Assembly (NCBI GenBank): GCA_945836055.1
Contig: CAMAKJ010000003.1
Location: forward strand, 1-34,961
DNA: 34,961 bases
Source of the DNA: an uncultured Clostridia bacterium
GTDB lineage: Bacteria > Bacillota > Clostridia > Oscillospirales > Oscillospiraceae
Reading direction: 5' to 3'
Part shown: one piece after another, positions 32,661 to 34,961 of the stretch
Layout of the letters: each line of letters opens with the position of its first letter
Numbering within the stretch: the stretch's first letter is position 1
Notes under the pieces: generated by a model
What the model saw: only the letters and a program-made list of their open reading frames with translations
What the model was told of the DNA's origin: nothing
The model's database searches: none
Position numbers and translations under genes: made by a program

Positions 32661-32818
32661 TTCTTGATAAAAATGTTCCATTTTTATCAAGAAGGCACCG
32701 CCTTACGGCGTTGCCGAATCTGTGATTTTCGAGACAGAAAATTACAGATTCCTGTCTCATATGATTCTCTAATGAAAATGTTTCATCCAGATCGATGAAA
32801 CATTTTAAAAGAGAATCA
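32661..32818. repeat. Dense cluster of inverted repeats between the activase and uxaC
   Basis: Four consecutive hairpins in a non-coding, A+T-richer stretch. (1) TTCTTGATAAAAATG / its complement, perfect 15 bp (32661-32675 / 32679-32693). (2) GGCACCGCC / GGCGTTGCC, 8 of 9 (32694-32715). (3) GAATCTGTGATTTTC / complement, 14 of 15 (32716-32730 / 32737-32751). (4) TGATTCTCT plus AAAATGTTTCATC pairing with 32794-32806 and 32810-32818 around a small internal loop (32762-32818). GAGACAG/CTGTCTC (32731-32737 / 32752-32758) is an alternative to (3). It may be a repeat element or a structured RNA. Confidence 0.65.
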
Positions 32819-32846
32819 GTATAATCCTGTTTTCCCAAAAGCGCGC

Positions 32847-32882
32847 AAAATGCCTCCGCACGACCATGCGGAGGCATTTTTT
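32847..32882. terminator. Bidirectional terminator between the activase and uxaC
   Basis: Perfect 14-bp stem AAAATGCCTCCGCA (32847-32860) / TGCGGAGGCATTTT (32867-32880), loop CGACCA. It is flanked by T-runs on both strands and lies seven bases from the uxaC stop. Confidence 0.9.
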
Positions 32883-32888
32883 ATGAAA

Positions 32889-34322
32889 TTACAGGCCGAA
32901 GTACCGTTTTGCGTTGTTGAAGCTGACGCCCTCGACGATTTTTTTCAGGCTGGCCTCAACATTGGGGTACTCCCCGTTTTCCACCCAGCCGCCGATGAGA
33001 TTACACAGAATCCGGCGGAAATAGTCGTGGCGGGCGTAGCTCAGGAAGGAGCGGGAGTCGGTGAGCATGCCGATGAAATTGCCCAGCAGCCCCAGGCTTG
33101 CCAGGGTCTTCATCTGCTCCTCCATGCCCATCTTGTTATCATTGAACCACCAGGCGCTGCCGTGCTGAATCTTCCCGGGAACCTCCGGCCCTTGGAAGCA
33201 GCCGATCAGGGTGCCCAGCTGGGCATTGTCGGCGGGGTTCAGGGAGTAGAGGATGGTCTTGGGGCACTCACCGGTTTCGTCCAGGGCGGACAGAAGCTGG
33301 GCGATGTTGCCGCCGCAGGTGTTCTGGGCGATGGCGTCCACACCGGTGTCCGGGCCCTGAAGCTTGAAAATGCGCTGGTTGTTGTTGCGCAGGCAGGAGT
33401 AGTGCAGCTGCATGGCAATATCCAGCCGGTGGTAGGCTCTTCCCAGGCACAGGAGAATGACGGTCTGATAGCCTTCCACTTCCTCGGTGGTCAGCGTTTC
33501 GCCCCGCAGCGCCTTCTGGTAAACGGCGTCCGCCTGCTCCACGGTGTAATTCTGGAAGGGCACATAGTCCAGGCCATGGTCGGAAGCCCGGCAGCCGTGG
33601 GCCTTGAAATACTCCAGCCGCTCCACCAGAGCGTCCAGCACGTCCTGCATGGTGGGCAGGCTCTCCTTGCCCACGGACTTTGCCAGAGCGGTCATGTATT
33701 CCTTCCAGCCGGCCTTGTGGATGTTCACAGCCTTGTCAGGACGGTAAGAGGGGCCGACAACCACGTCGATGGTGGGATCGGCGGCAATTTTCTCGTGCCA
33801 TTTCAGGTCATCCACGGGATCGTCGGTGGTGCCGATGAAGGCCACATTGGCCTTGCGGATCAGGCCCCGGGCGGACATCTCCGGGTCATGCTGCAGCATG
33901 TCATTGCAGTGATCCCAGATGCGCCTGGCGCTCTCGGTGGTCAGCGGCTCGGTGACGCCGAAGAACTGCCGCAGCTCCAGGTGGCACCAGTGGTACATGG
34001 GGTTGCCGATGGCCATTTCCAGAGCTTCCACGAACTTCAGAAACTTCTCATAGGGGTCAACCATGCCGGTGACATACTGCTCCTCAACGCCGTTGGAGCG
34101 CATAACGCGCCACTTGTAGTGGTCGCCGGCGAAGCTGCCGTCGGGGTTTTCGCCGCCCAGCCACACCTCAGCCAGGTTGTTGAACCGGCGGTCTTCAAAA
34201 ATCTCCTGGGGATTTAAGTGGCAGTGGTAGTCCGCCAGAGGCATCTTGCTGGCATAGTCATGGTACAGGTGCCGGGCTGTGGGGGTTTCCAGGAGGAAAT
34301 CCTTGTCCATAAATTCTTTCAT
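32889..34322 (-). CDS. uxaC: Uronate (glucuronate/galacturonate) isomerase
   Basis: Interconverts D-glucuronate with D-fructuronate, and D-galacturonate with D-tagaturonate, the entry step of hexuronate catabolism. The 477-residue length is typical. Motifs include MPLADYHCHLNPQEI (metal-site His pair), GNPMYHWCHLELRQFFG, FIGTTDDPVDDLKWH, QLHYSCLRNNN, SAWWFNDN and GMLTDSRSFLSYARHDYFRR, all characteristic of UxaC in the amidohydrolase superfamily. ATG 34322 has AAAGGAG seven bases upstream. It follows the sugar kinase gene on the same strand, consistent with one hexuronate operon or adjacent units separated by a hairpin. Confidence 0.97.
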   Translation of the reverse strand: MKEFMDKDFLLETPTARHLYHDYASKMPLADYHCHLNPQEIFEDRRFNNLAEVWLGGENPDGSFAGDHYKWRVMRSNGVEEQYVTGMVDPYEKFLKFVEALEMAIGNPMYHWCHLELRQFFGVTEPLTTESARRIWDHCNDMLQHDPEMSARGLIRKANVAFIGTTDDPVDDLKWHEKIAADPTIDVVVGPSYRPDKAVNIHKAGWKEYMTALAKSVGKESLPTMQDVLDALVERLEYFKAHGCRASDHGLDYVPFQNYTVEQADAVYQKALRGETLTTEEVEGYQTVILLCLGRAYHRLDIAMQLHYSCLRNNNQRIFKLQGPDTGVDAIAQNTCGGNIAQLLSALDETGECPKTILYSLNPADNAQLGTLIGCFQGPEVPGKIQHGSAWWFNDNKMGMEEQMKTLASLGLLGNFIGMLTDSRSFLSYARHDYFRRILCNLIGGWVENGEYPNVEASLKKIVEGVSFNNAKRYFGL

Positions 34323-34347
34323 GAGGGAACTCCTTTACATCGAAAGT

Positions 34348-34379
34348 AAGCCTCTGCCCGATTGCCCGGGCAGAGGCTT
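34348..34379 (-). terminator. Hairpin between kdgK-like gene and uxaC
   Basis: Perfect 12-bp stem AAGCCTCTGCCC (34348-34359) / GGGCAGAGGCTT (34368-34379). Only ACTTTC follows on the minus strand, so it may be a partial terminator or a processing or stability hairpin between the two genes. No separate promoter for uxaC was found in the remaining bases. Confidence 0.55.
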
Positions 34380-34392
34380 CTGAAGGGTCAGG

Positions 34393-34961
34393 TTATCTCT
34401 GAATCCGTCCGGAGCCGTCGCCGCCGGCCAGCTTCTCCACCTCGGGAACGGTGACCATGTTGTAGTCGCCCTCGATGGAGTGCTTCAGCGCGGAAGCCGC
34501 CACCGCGAATTCCACCGCCGCCTGGGTGTCCTTGCCACTGAGCAGAGAGTAAATCAGGCCGCCGCCGAAGCTGTCGCCGCCGCCCACACGGTCGATGATG
34601 TGCAGGCTATACTTCTTGGAGAAGCAGTACTCGTCCTTGGCAACATTATACAGCATAGCAGACCAGCCGTTGTCGAAGGCGGAGTGGCTCTCCCGGAGGG
34701 TGATGGCCACCATCTCGAAGCCGAACTTGTCCGCCAGCTGCTTGGCAACACTCTTGTAGCCCTCGTGGTTCAGGCTGCCGCCGTAGATATCGGTGGCTTC
34801 GGCCTCGATGCCGAACACGTCCTTGGCGTCCTCCTCGTTGGAGATGCACACGTCCACGTACTGGCACAGGTCGGTCATGGCTTCTCTCGCCTGAGCGCGG
34901 GTCCACAGCTTGCCCCGGTAGTTCAGGTCGCAGGAGATCTTGCAGCCGTGGGCCTTGGCGG
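34393..34961 (-). CDS. kdgK: PfkB-family sugar kinase, probable 2-keto-3-deoxygluconate kinase, 5' end beyond window
   Basis: Phosphorylates a keto-deoxy sugar acid, most likely KDG to KDPG, in the cytoplasm. Only the C-terminal 188 codons are visible, and the frame runs off the window edge; an internal ATG at 34878 is not the true start. ISCDLNYRGKLWT, CQYVDVCISNEEDAKDVFG and the PfkB signature DRVGGGDSFGGGLIYSLLSG, with the catalytic Asp, match KdgK-like kinases. The DLNYRGKLW and NEED phrases favour KDG kinase over fructokinase or ribokinase. Neighbouring uxaC supports the hexuronate pathway. Other pathway genes would be expected beyond the right edge. Confidence 0.85.
   Translation of the reverse strand, partial: AKAHGCKISCDLNYRGKLWTRAQAREAMTDLCQYVDVCISNEEDAKDVFGIEAEATDIYGGSLNHEGYKSVAKQLADKFGFEMVAITLRESHSAFDNGWSAMLYNVAKDEYCFSKKYSLHIIDRVGGGDSFGGGLIYSLLSGKDTQAAVEFAVAASALKHSIEGDYNMVTVPEVEKLAGGDGSGRIQR

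Noticed and set aside
32593-32877. A 94-codon minus-strand frame across the hairpin cluster.
   Set aside because: It starts inside the terminator hairpin, crosses all the inverted repeats and enters the activase gene antisense; no ribosome binding site.
1-34961. CRISPR arrays, tRNA or rRNA genes, transposases, phage genes, attachment sites.
   Set aside because: None recognised by eye on either strand; short structured RNAs of unknown family could have been missed.

Overview
The window is a G+C-rich, gene-dense stretch of a Gram-positive, low-oxygen-type bacterium, most plausibly a gut member of the Clostridia (Oscillospirales-like). The basis is protein similarity recalled from memory plus strong AGGAGG-type ribosome binding sites, sigma-A-like promoters, a SAM-I riboswitch, a large acyl-CoA dehydratase activase, and DUF2284, LUD and CmpB-like proteins. 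The lineage is inferred. No phage, insertion sequence, CRISPR array, rRNA or tRNA was seen.

Layout. 1-3145 (minus): the N-terminal 565 codons of glutamine-dependent NAD+ synthetase, then metK under a classical SAM-I transcription-terminating riboswitch. 3178-4100 (plus): a rhomboid-fold membrane protein lacking the catalytic motif, with a C-terminal zinc ribbon. 4145-12305 (plus): the centrepiece, an eight-gene aromatic amino acid operon, aroF-tyrA-aroB-aroA-aroC-pheA-aroE/K fusion-aroQ. Its junctions overlap or nearly touch. Together with DAHP synthase it encodes every shikimate step to chorismate plus the committed steps to Phe and Tyr. It is preceded by a textbook-like attenuator: a sigma-A promoter, a 22-codon leader peptide with four Phe and four Tyr codons clustered in nine positions, a pause hairpin, a predicted antiterminator and a perfect 10-bp terminator just before aroF. 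12312-13534: a palindromic repeat, then a GtrA-like membrane protein and a LUD-domain protein (minus). 13623-15211 (plus): a second, differently classed DAHP synthase and a DUF2284 metal-binding protein.

15267-21433 (minus): glutamate synthase gltB-gltD, with an intrinsic terminator between promoter and start codon. 21513-22241 (minus): a CmpB-like membrane protein. 22333-28280: a TetR regulator divergent from an MMPL/RND-type exporter and a GLUG-repeat, coiled-coil, membrane-anchored surface protein. The two plus-strand genes overlap and look like one envelope system. 28407-32654: a 1415-residue two-ASKHA-domain dehydratase activase with no dehydratase nearby. 32661-32880: a dense hairpin cluster ending in a bidirectional terminator. 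32889-34961 (minus): uronate isomerase and a partial PfkB kinase, probably 2-keto-3-deoxygluconate kinase, both for hexuronate catabolism.

Most of the window is amino acid and cofactor biosynthesis under RNA-level control: SAM riboswitch for metK, leader-peptide attenuation for the aro operon, leader terminator for gltB. The least explained parts are the TetR/MMPL/GLUG cluster, the orphan activase, and the two palindromic intergenic elements.
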